From the NCBI GenBank assembly GCA_038501625.1, contig JAZAYU010000034.1:1798001-1862000 (forward strand): DNA of 64,000 bases, read 5' to 3'. The translations under genes and the position numbers were made by a program. Origin of the DNA: Corbicula japonica (Eukaryota > Mollusca > Bivalvia > Venerida > Cyrenidae). Position 1 is the stretch's first letter. Each line of letters starts with the position of its first letter. This document shows positions 47,931 through 57,293 of this stretch, piece by piece. The notes under the pieces are model-generated. The model saw only the letters and a program-made list of their open reading frames with translations, was not told where the DNA came from and did no database searches.

Positions 47931-48089
47931 ACATTTAAGATTTAACACTGCCTGCTTTGAGCATGTTTTAGCCTTTAGCTCCTTTTCATCTTTAAGAAGT
48001 GTAATGATATCATGTATTCCATCAGTGAGCTGCTGGTCTTCCAGTTCCATGGACGGTGAGTGAAACACGCTATTCCTCCACTCTCTGAT
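47931..48089 (-). CDS. Second coding exon: HEPN-like R-x4-H segment
   Basis: 159 nt, 53 codons, phase 0 at both ends. The acceptor is TTTGATACTCAG|ATC and the donor is TGT|GTAAGTAC, close to consensus. It follows the first coding exon across a 334-bp intron, the shortest in the gene. The peptide starts IREWRNSVFHSPSMELED and continues as an amphipathic acidic/Lys-rich helix. The R-N-S-V-F-H string matches the R-x4-H signature of HEPN domains and sits where CXorf38-family proteins have an RNE-x2-HS motif. HEPN domains are often metal-independent RNases or dimerisation modules; which applies here is unknown. The helix after it leads naturally into the coiled coil of the next exon. Exon call firm, HEPN label moderate. 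Confidence 0.8.
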
Positions 48090-48423
48090 CTGAGTATCAA
48101 ATAACATATGGCCACTATATCATTAAATCATAAATACAAACGATAATAAATCTCATAACTTGTTTGAGTTTGTGAACTAACTTACTTGGTGAAGTACTAA
48201 ACAATCGAATATGACATTTTTTGAAGAAAAAAGTACCTTTTTGAAAAAAGATAATGATATTACTCTTTACATTTTAATTTTACAATTAAAGTCATGCAAC
48301 ATTAATAGCCTGATACCTCCAATACTACTAACTAAAAGATGGCAAACTCGAATAATTTCCCCGATATCAAAAACAAACTAATCCAAATACTGATAGACCA
48401 AATGCAGTTTAAAAAACCCATAC

Positions 48424-48972
48424 CTTGTCAAACATATTAACTGGGGATGAAACACGTCTTTGAAAGAATGTACAGTTGATAAACAAATGCATCAGTCCTG
48501 CAACATCTGTATCTTCTGCTGACTGTTTCCTGTCGTATCCTGGAACATTAATGAAGCATTTGGCTATCTCCCATGGGTAAGTGGTCCACTTTGCGATGTC
48601 TGTATTTTTCCAAAAGGGCTGAAATGTCCCATGAGTTTTGACTATTTCATCGTAGATGCGGCCACATATGTTGTTTGGACAATTTGAAGTATTGCTTAGA
48701 AGACAATTGCAGTTACGTTGGCCAATGGGGCACTGCTTAACTTTAGGAGCAGGGGCATGCGGCGGTTTTAGCGTTTTCAGCTTGCACACATTGCAAGTTG
48801 ATCCAGGAGTCAGTCCTAAAGTCTGCAAGATTCGACTGTGCTCGTCATTGACAACTTCTTCGGCAAAGTCGCCAATACCGTCTTTGAGGTATTTTAGCGC
48901 CAGTCCACCTTTGACCCAATTATTGTATTTACTATCTTGTAACTGAGTTTGATGACAACCTCTGGACGACAT
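48424..48972 (-). CDS. First coding exon of NLR-like gene: CXorf38-like domain
   Basis: 183 codons, no stop, beginning ATG TCG TCC. The ATG directly follows a strong 3' splice site (TTTTTTCCAG), so a 5' UTR exon probably lies upstream. The exon ends AAG|GTATGG, a good donor in phase 0. The protein resembles the vertebrate CXorf38 family: Y-N-N-W-V-K-G-G-L near residue 16, a Cys-rich stretch (CNVC at 60-63, then C81, C88, C90, C98, C103) that may bind zinc, and a W-x4-PWEIAKCF block near 129-140 followed by an acidic loop and a hydrophobic helix (AGLMHLFINC). In CXorf38 and DZIP3-type proteins this region leads into a HEPN-like helical domain, whose R-x4-H motif is supplied here by the next exon. 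Probably cytoplasmic. The exon calls are firm; the family assignment is from memory of the motifs, and no activity can be inferred from sequence alone. Confidence 0.8.
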
Positions 48973-49464
48973 CTGGAAAAAACCGATATCTATATTTTAA
49001 ATTTGTAATTGCAATATGAAAATAATGTTTGTATGAAGAGATTTTTATTAAGAGAGTATAGCATGTACAATGTTGATAGATACTTTTTAAAGTTTAATAT
49101 AAAATTCGACTAAATCTTTGAACAGAAATGAATTGTTGAACCAACAACATATATAAAGAACAAAATTCTTTTTTTTAAATTAAATCCAATCGACCCACCA
49201 ACATGAACGTGCATACTACATGGAGATAATGGCACATTCACGAAAATCGGTTACCTGTCGGAGAACGGGAAATGCAAGTCTGAAATGCACCGAACCCACT
49301 AAACCAATGTTCTAACTACACCGATCATATTATTTTAATTTCTCTGCATGGATTCTGTATATATTCTTCAAACTTGAAGCACAATACGATACATCATGCT
49401 TTTGAATCCACTGCATCACTAAAAAATGAAATATGCATAATATGAACTAAGGCACTGCCTCTCT
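48973..49464. other. Upstream of first coding exon; 5' UTR intron likely
   Basis: TTTTTTCCAG directly before the ATG implies an intron here, so the promoter and leader exon lie further right and were not located. At 49432-49464 the ATATGAACTAAGGCACTGCC string that also precedes element A occurs. Confidence 0.5.
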
Positions 49465-49474
49465 CGGAATCGAC

Positions 49475-50394
49475 AACCGAAAAACTAAAACTACAGTGAA
49501 CAATGGCTGCTCATTAACATTCTGTTGGTATCTTCTTAACGTGTTTAATGTCAGCATTTTAGCAAATGAATATAACTAAAAACTAATTTCATTCTGTTGT
49601 AATGTTTTATTTTATATTACAGTTTATGGATATGGTGAACATAATTGATACTTTAGAAGCATTAGATAAAAATTCTGTATTCATATATTATGATGTATAC
49701 TGGCTGCAAATAAATAGTTACCACATCAGGTATTTTCTGCTGAATTTACTTAACAATTGAAAGTTTCCAATGTTTTCTTTTAAGTCAAACTCTAGCGTTT
49801 ATTTTCTCAACTGTTGAAAATGGAAAAAAACAAATTTCAACAAAATGGAAACCAGGTAACTTGAAATTGACAGAATGGTGGCAACATAGTAATTGTTTCA
49901 AATTTCATCATAAGTAAATGCTGAAATTCCTATAAAGCCATTCAAATTTAATCAATTACTTACAACCCTTAGTTATTATCAAAGTAATTATCAAATTATT
50001 AATTAACTTTCTATCAACAAGGAGTATATATATGGTAAACCCCCTCATTTAGACCACACTGATATTAAGACCACCTTCATAGTAAGAAAACTTAGCCAGT
50101 ATCCTATTTTATAGTTTTGATATACCTTCCCAAAATATAAGAGCACTCAACCATAATAACCACCGTTTCCCAGTCCCAAAGGCGGTCTTAGCAGTAAGTG
50201 GTGATAATTGCCACTATAAAAGAAATTCTAATAATTCTTGGTATTGCACAAAGATTTATTTCACAAATAAAATTTAAAAAATCGAAGTTACCTTGAACAA
50301 CTGTAAAATCAGTCACATTTGAATGACAAGTCAATAATCCTTTGCTATTCATTCGTAAATATACCTTTGTAAAATCAAATAAACCATGTTTGAA
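49475..50394. other. AT-rich, nothing recognised
   Basis: No coding bias or repeat structure noted. Confidence 0.35.
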
Positions 50395-50530
50395 TTAACC
50401 CTTTCCTCTATATATATGCAACATTTTATTGCAGATCCTGGTCAGGCAAAACATACATGCCATGTTATCAGGATCTACACTGTTTGCTTTCTGGTCAGAA
50501 ATAACTTAATTAATCATTAAACAAACAGTT
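50395..50530. repeat. Palindromic MITE family copy 5
   Basis: Starts TTAACCCTTTCCTCTATATA and carries GCAGATCCTGGTCAGGCA and TCAGGATCTACACTGTTTGC. Confidence 0.75.
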
Positions 50531-50574
50531 TGATATCTTTTTAGTTCATATCTAATTAAAGCTATACTGGTATT

Positions 50575-50800
50575 AACCCTTTACTCGATAGATCTATACA
50601 CCTTTATTGAAATTAAACAGTGTAGAAATTGATAAGCGGGCACAGTTGTACCATCTGATCAGGATCTACACTGTTCGCATTCTAATATATGTATTATTTC
50701 TAACCAAAATGAAAACAGTGAAGGTCCTAAGGACGATCAGACATCACAAATGTGCGAAATCGAGATGTACACTAGTCACACATGCAATAAAATGCATACA
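50575..50800. repeat. Palindromic MITE family copy 6
   Basis: Starts TTAACCCTTTACTCGATAGA. Contains CTGATCAGGATCTACACTGT and a diverged second arm GATCAGACATCACAAATGTG. Confidence 0.75.
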
Positions 50801-51099
50801 TATGAAGTCAAAAGTTATGATAGTGATTCATATTGTACTGCATCCCAGGCCTTAGAAGCATAATTTTGTCAACAATGCTGACACATAACTACAAAAAATG
50901 TGTCCAATGCAATGCTCAAAAACATAATCCGTCTACTGAAAGCCAAAAGCGGTCTTCAGCCTTTTTTCTGTTGCCGATGACCCCTTCTGGCTTTTAATAG
51001 ATGGTATGTAAAAATAACCATTAGTAAAAATATGGAAAATAAAATATTTGTCAACTGAACTCGGTACAACTTAAACAAATAATGTGTCCTAGGTACGCA

Positions 51100-51411
51100 A
51101 TGCTCAAGAACATATGCAAAAATAACAATTTTGTTAACATTACTTACACATTACTCATACAAAAATGCATCCAAGAACATATATGCAAAGTTAACAGTTT
51201 TGTCAACATAACTGACACATAACTCATATAAAAATGTGTACGAGGGATGCAATACTCAAGAGCATATGTAAAAATAACAATTTTGTCTTCATTAATCTCA
51301 CATACATGAAACTCATACAAAAAACACATCCTATGGATGTAATGGTCAAGAACATATGTAAAAGTAATAATTTCGTCTACATTACTCATAGCAAAAATGC
51401 ATTCTATAGAT
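51100..51411. repeat. Short irregular repeats (CTCATACAAAAATGCAT)
   Basis: AGAACATATGCAAAAATAAC / TTTTGTCAACAT / CTCATACAAAAATG recur about four times from 50880 to 51400 at intervals near 60 bp. Frames here reflect the repeats. Confidence 0.6.
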
Positions 51412-51572
51412 GCAATGCTGTCTGATCAGGATCTAAACTGTTCGCTTTTTATTCATTAGGTTATTTCTGACCAAATTGCGACCAGTGCAGATCCAGATCA
51501 GATGATACTGATGTGCTGGCTGATCTGGATCTACACTGGTCGCACATGGGTATTTATGGAGGAAAGGGTTAA
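51412..51572. repeat. Palindromic MITE family copy 7
   Basis: CTGTCTGATCAGGATCTAAA, GCAGATCCAGATCAGATGAT, GGCTGATCTGGATCTACACT and end ATGGAGGAAAGGGTTAA. Confidence 0.85.
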
Positions 51573-52619
51573 AAACAGTGAAATACCATTTTTTACACTT
51601 TCACAAATTTGTTTTCTATCTGTTAAGAAGCATTTAACTAAGATACCCCTCTTTCTGTACCAATCAGATGGTACATAGTGAGCGTTTGAATTTTTGTAGT
51701 ATTTCCAAATGTCATTTTATTCTACTCTTCCGCACACACACATTCTTGGAGTCTGAATTCTTCATTTAATATCTTTCAGAGCATTACAAGTTTTCCAATT
51801 AAACTTAAACAAAGCATTATGTTGGCATGTTGCAGAGTAAGTTTTTAAATATATATGTGGAAGATCTGGTCACATAAAAACAATTTAACAGCAAAATAAT
51901 GAGAATCCTGGGCTAGAAGTCAAATTCTTCAAAGAAGACCTTGGATGTTCATCAACAACTGTTTTCAAACACAGCATGGTCCATAAAAGTTGCTGAGTAG
52001 TTGTTTGGGTCTTTCCAACCACTTATGAGAATTAATGATACATTACCCATTAATTCATTTAGTTTTTGCAGATTTTTCACGTTGACAGAGAAAACTATCA
52101 AAATATAAACACTTTGTAAGTTCCAACTTGTGATGAAGAGTTCAAATACAGTGGAGGCTTGTCAAATCATGCCGCAGACAGCTGAAGTTGCAGACTGGCT
52201 GAAAAAGTAAAATATTAATATTAATGATGAACCACATTTATGTTACACTGAATAACGTTCACCTGTAGTGCACATAAAGAAATACAAAAATAACTTTTAA
52301 AATAAAAGATCTATCATTGAAAAATTATTCAGATATAATGGTATTTGGAATGGTGAAAGATTTGAGATGTGTTAAGGAAATTTATGAGCTACAATACTAT
52401 GTTTATTATTAATAAAAGAATTTTAATAAAAATAAAACCATAAACCTACAAGAGTACTTTTGTTTGCATCATGCCCGTCTTAGAATCAGACACTTCATTG
52501 TGATACTGCTGTCAAAGCTGCACTAACCCATGATTGACTGTGTCATCTTTCTAGCATCACCTGGACCTGAAATATGACAGGAAGTGTTGAGAAATTATTC
52601 ATCTTGTAAATATTATATT
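51573..52619. other. AT-rich, nothing recognised
   Basis: No gene or repeat seen. Confidence 0.35.
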
Positions 52620-52790
52620 TAACATTTTACTCCAGATAATATGCCTTTTATCAAATGGGCTACCAGTACAGATCCAGATCAGCTACCACATCTGTGTCTT
52701 ATGATCTGGATCTAAACTGTTAATGATTTGTCAGAAATAACCTGAAGAATCTAAATGCAAGCTGTTACATTCTGATCAGACAGAATGGTT
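52620..52790. repeat. Palindromic MITE family copy 8
   Basis: ACAGATCCAGATCAGCTACC, ATGATCTGGATCTAAACTGT and the GTCAGAAATAACCT block. Confidence 0.75.
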
Positions 52791-52794
52791 TAAG

Positions 52795-52910
52795 ATGTAG
52801 TCCATATCTGATGGCTTTCATTTGGGTATGGAAAACATTTGGGTTGTTTAAAGTGTTTGAAGCCCAGTGGCTTCACTTGGGTATGAAAAATAGTTAGATT
52901 TTTTAAAATT
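52795..52910. repeat. TTTGGGTATGGAAAACA palindromic unit
   Basis: TTTCATTTGGGTATGGAAAA, TTGGGTTGTTTAAAGTG, then GAAGCCCAGTGGCTTCA, a diverged relative of the unit at 59662-59810. Confidence 0.6.
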
Positions 52911-53775
52911 ATATAAACAAAAAACTGAAATATGCATTATCAGGAATAAATTGTTAAAATCTAGAATCTGAACGCTATGGTACGTTATGGGTGAAGCCAA
53001 ATACTAAAATCCTGCTATCGCTGAAAGTCTGTAACAGAAAATTCTGTAAATCAATTAATCTAATTATTTTTATGCCATTGCCAAAAATGTGATTTTTGAA
53101 TATTTATACATTTAAATATATTTTTGCCCTCCTCCTGTAAATCATTATCAGTTTTTAAGAAGTCAAAAAATCGTTACATTAAAATATGTTATCGTCGTGG
53201 AAAGGAAATGTCAAATTGTAGAAATAACTGACTGACAGGATTTCTGATCCACAATGCATATAATTATAGTAAAATTGTTGAAGCAATTTCTGTTTTAGAC
53301 AAACACGGCTTCGCCGTGCCTGTAACTAAAAAAATGAGAAAATGCTCATCAAAATGTAACTCTTTGCAAAACACTGTTTTGTCATTTATAAAATAATTTA
53401 AATGGGAATTTAGTTAAACACTTGTGTTGCCCTTAGGTACTTTGTCAGGTTAAAAATTAAAAATCCATGTACAAGAAGAGGCACAACTCTGTCAAATTTG
53501 ATCTTAAAGATTTTGGCATCAAGTGTTGAATGCATGTACGCAATAATTATTCTATCTTGGTACACAGCTTCACTATGTATTAAAAAATTAAAAACCCTGA
53601 AATAAATATTATTCTAAAGTTCTTGCAGCAATTTCTCTCTTTGGGAAACACAGCTTCACTGTGTCTCAAATTAAAAAATGTTACAGAAGCAACTTCTGGT
53701 AAAAATGTGTCTCTTTGAAAAACACAGATGTCTTTTGCAATTTTTATGTCAAACGTTTGCTTAAATTTGTATCTT

Positions 53776-54015
53776 TTAACCATTTCCTCTAAACATACCA
53801 TTTTACACATATGTGACCAGTGTAAATCCAGAGCAGCCGGCACATCCATACCATCTGATGAGGATCTGCACAGTTCACATTTTCATCAGAAATAACCTAA
53901 TGAATAAAAAAGTGAACAGTTAAGATCCTGATCAGATGGCACAGATATGTCTGCCGATCTGGATGTAAACTGTTAGCGCACACAATAATGGTGTAACTAT
54001 GGAGGAAAGGGTTAA
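53776..54015. repeat. Palindromic MITE family copy 9 (240 bp)
   Basis: Starts TTAACCATTTCCTCTAAACA, ends ATGGAGGAAAGGGTTAA. Inner blocks GTGTAAATCCAGAGCAGC, TGATGAGGATCTGCACAG, TTAAGATCCTGATCAGATGG and GATCTGGATGTAAACTGT. Confidence 0.85.
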
Positions 54016-54719
54016 AACACGGCTTTGCTGTGCAAACAATTCAAACTTAAAGTGCAAGTATTCAGTTTTTCATTGCTAATTCTCTGCTTGGAAAACACGG
54101 CTTCGCCGTGCCCGATTTTAAATCGTTACAGTTGCCAAATGGTTCCTGATGCAAGTAATTGTTGAAATTAATCAGCAATCAGGGCTGGACAAATTTTTTT
54201 TGTACCTAGTTTAGAACTAGCTGGGTAAACATTTCATCTAGTCCCACTTGCACAAATAAGCGAATTCTGATTAGTCGGTATTCATACAGTAAAGAAAGTA
54301 ACAGGAAATTCAATAGGAAGCGTTTCATGGGGGGCTTGATATTGTTAAAACAGATCTCAAAACATGTAATTTTGTAATAAACTTATTTCTGTTGTATAAT
54401 GATATGCATGTGGTGCTAAAAGAGAATGGCGCACATCAAATTAAAGTTTAAACTAGTCTGCACTAAAAAATTGAGCTAGCCCATGGACAAGCAATCAGAT
54501 ATTTTGAGATTGTGTGATACAATTTTCAGCTTGTTCAGGGTGACGGGCTAGTGGGTTTCTCCAGCCCAGGCATTTGCTATCTCAACATGCATTTCTGTCT
54601 TTGGAAAACACGGCTTCGCCGTGCCCGCTTTAAAATTGTTTCAGTTGCCAAGTGGTTAGTGTTGCAAGTTATTGTTGAAATTTATCTGCAATTGCTGTCT
54701 CAACATGCAATAAAAACTG

Positions 54720-54844
54720 TTGCAATATAAATCCAGAGCAGCTGGCAGTTTAGATCCTGATCAGATGGCACAAATGTGCAGGCAGATCTGTATATTAACT
54801 ATTCGCGCACACAATAATGGTGTATCTATGGAGGAAAGGGTTAA
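54720..54844. repeat. Palindromic MITE family copy 10 (left end missing)
   Basis: AATCCAGAGCAGCTGGCA, TTAGATCCTGATCAGATGGC and end ATGGAGGAAAGGGTTAA. Confidence 0.8.
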
Positions 54845-55150
54845 AGTTAACAAAACACGGCTTCGCTATTCAAACTTAAACTTCAATTGTTCAGATTTTC
54901 ATTGTTAATTCTTTCCTTGGAAAACACGGCTTCGCCGTGCCCGCTTAAACATTTTTACAGTTGCCAAGTGGTTCCTGTTGCAAGTAATTGTTGAAATTTA
55001 TCTGTAATTTCTATCTCAACATGCATTTGTCTCTTTGGAAAACACGGCTTCGCCGTGCCTGCTTTAAAATTGTTACAGTTGCTAAGTGGTTTGTGTTACA
55101 AGATACTGTTGAAATTTATCTGCAATTGCTGTCTCAACTTTCAATAAAAA

Positions 55151-55689
55151 CTGTTACAATATCATGATCTTTTCTTTGCTATGCCTTTGCACGACTACGA
55201 ATAACAAATGCTTCACTTTTTTTCCGCCGTAACTGGAGGTCTTTCTACTATTCTGGGTGTATTTATTTTTAAACTGAAGTCTTGATTGAAAAGATTTCTA
55301 AAATTAAAAAAAAATCATAAGTCTCTATTGACATTTTAAACAAGCAAACCCAAGCGAAAGTGTCCTACAGTGTTCGTTTCAATTGTCTAATTATTCGTAG
55401 CAACAAATCCATTTTCGATTGGAAATGCCATCTTTAGACAACATTTACTCAAGACAGCCATGCCAAAAATTATTCCAGTGTGACACCGTTTACGTCCGGT
55501 TCATAAAAACGTTTACGTCACGTTGGGATAGAAATAAGACAAATACCAATTAATTACCGTAAGACAGCAACTACGCGAAAGGTCTACTGTCAATATCCAC
55601 TACGGGTAGGGTTCTCTATTCGGTACCGGATCGTCTTTAACTTGATAGATGAGGCCACTTTGAGTCTACGTTCATTATCCATCTAAGGA
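55151..55689. other. Nothing recognised
   Basis: Somewhat higher GC than its surroundings; no gene. Confidence 0.3.
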
Positions 55690-55716
55690 AGGAGATTGTT
55701 TTCCTAATGAATCGCG

Positions 55717-55790
55717 AAACAAAATGGCGGCTTTTCAGTTTTTAATTCCGGAAGTCAGCACAAAAGACTATGAAAGTCACACGGTCCAAT
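55717..55790 (+). promoter_or_regulatory. YY1-, ETS- and CCAAT-like motifs in element terminus
   Basis: AAAATGGCGGC (55720) fits the YY1 core, CCGGAAGT (55748) the ETS core and TCCAATCAG (55784) a CCAAT box, in 70 bp of the right end of element B. A 61-codon frame starting at the same ATG has no family. Motif presence is seen; function is inferred. Confidence 0.3.
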
Positions 55791-55917
55791 CAGAAGCCTT
55801 ATTTTGCGACATGGTTTCAAATTGGCATGGTACCTCTTTTGCTCATGCGCAATACCGTAATCGGAATCGACACAATTTCGACGCGCTTCGCGCGTCGAAA
55901 TCTTAGGGTCGATTCCG

Positions 55918-56880
55918 TAATAGGGACGGGAACATTCAGCAGTCACAACCTCCCAACACAGCCAAAAAAGTAGAGAGGAGAAGAGAGCAATATAAGTGTA
56001 AAATCAAAAGTGGTACAATGTAGCAAGTATATGATTGGTTAACACATATTCATGTCTTTTAAATTAAATATGGATTTCTTTGCAATTCTACAATAACCTG
56101 GTTGATAAGTTGTTTGACAGTAGATTATTGAGCAGTTTTATCCGGTTTTGGTATATCCCTTCACAAAAGCTAAGGTCGATATTGTTACTTTTGGTTTTGC
56201 CCCAATCTCGGATTATTGCTCTTGGTTCATATATGAACTAGGGGATTTGAATAACAATTTCATAAACAGAAGCAGATGATAATCAGATTAGCAGAAGCAA
56301 TGATAATATGATTAATTATATTATGTTTAAAATTTGAATAGTGTACTCCACTTCCCTGTGGAGAAATTAAATTATTTTTAGCACCAGGAGTCAAATCAAA
56401 TAAATATTAATAAATAAGAACGAGTCTAAGTACTGTACTTGTCTCCGATTTCTTGTCCAAGGCAGTGGCTTTATTTCAAAATAATAATTATATTAATTTA
56501 TTAACTATTATAGTGGATTCAAAATAACGAATCCAATTATACCGATGTTTTCGTTTATTTTAATTCTTCATTTCATTTCTTTCATCCGAAGGCTAAATTT
56601 GAAAGTTTCTTTTTTTGTTCAGGATGAAGTGGTAGTGAACATCACACTTCCACTTTCCACTTCACATATGGCAATTTAAGAAACACATGCATCAAACATG
56701 TCTTTCCATTTTTTTCCATTCATATGCAAATGACAAAACATAAAGAGAATTAGTTTAATTATATAATTAATTTTCTTTTACTTTTGAAAAGTAAGGTGTG
56801 CGTGTGTTGGGGTATCAGAGATAACCCGCACCATATACCCATGACAATATTTGTGAAGTTAGATCTCAGGTTCTGCTAAA
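55918..56880. other. Nothing recognised
   Basis: AT-rich, no gene. Confidence 0.35.
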
Positions 56881-56882
56881 TA

Positions 56883-57293
56883 CAGTACTGTGAACGTTTA
56901 AGGTTACAAACTAAACGCACGATACACGAAAAACGGACGCACGATAAACGATAGACGGACGCACGATACGCGATAGACGGACGCACTATACACGGTATAC
57001 GCACGATACACGATACTGCCGATTCATATAATTTGTGTACGAGATATCTAAAAATTTGAAAATGCTATGAAAATATAAGATGAATGGTTGAAATTCAATG
57101 ATGTAATTGAATATGTAAGTAACTTATTCACGTTGTACGTTAAAATTAAAGATACGTGATGCACGATACACGATATACGAACGCACGATGCACGTTAGAC
57201 GGACGCACGATACACGTTAAACAGACGCACGATACACAATAGACGGACGCATGATAGACGCAAATATTGTAACATTAAACGTTCACAGTACTG
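56883..57293. mobile_element. Tc1/mariner-type MITE with internal minisatellite
   Basis: Ends CAGTACTGTGAACGTTTAA ... and its inverse, flanked by TA on both sides, as for Tc1/mariner insertions; termini about 25 bp with one mismatch. Inside are two clusters (56910-57020 and 57150-57260) of a roughly 20-25 bp unit ACGCACGATACACGATAGAC. Confidence 0.85.

Larger units (their letters stand above)
53290..55150 (+). repeat. Series of CACGGC-TTC-GCCGTG hairpin modules
   Basis: The exact 15-mer CACGGCTTCGCCGTG is at 53304, 54096, 54609, 54925 and 55043. Variants are at 53649 (CACAGCTTCACTGTG), 54018 (CACGGCTTTGCTGTG) and 54856 (truncated). The three rightmost sit in modules of about 120-320 bp that also share CAGTTGCCAAGTGGTT, GTTGAAATTTATCTGCAAT and TGTCTCAACATGCA. 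The module is interrupted by palindromic MITEs. Confidence 0.85.
49465..55917 (+). mobile_element. Possible Helentron-like element B, 6.4 kb
   Basis: CGGAATCGAC at 49465-49474 is matched by GTCGATTCCG at 55908-55917. The right terminus has a nested structure: CGGAATCGAC (55862) ... inner hairpin ATTTCGACGCGC-TTC-GCGCGTCGAAAT (55875-55901) ... GTCGATTCCG. The right 230 bp resembles element C. The left terminus is preceded by the same CACTGCCTCT string as element A. A 10-bp match over 6.4 kb is modest evidence for one unit; the right terminus itself is well supported. Confidence 0.45.

Noticed and set aside
48656..48946. Plus-strand frame of 96 codons
   Set aside because: Shadow of the CXorf38-like exon.
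54181..54570. Element bounded by GGGCTGGA / TCCAGCCC
   Set aside because: Only about 8 bp of terminal match and no target duplication; not delimited.
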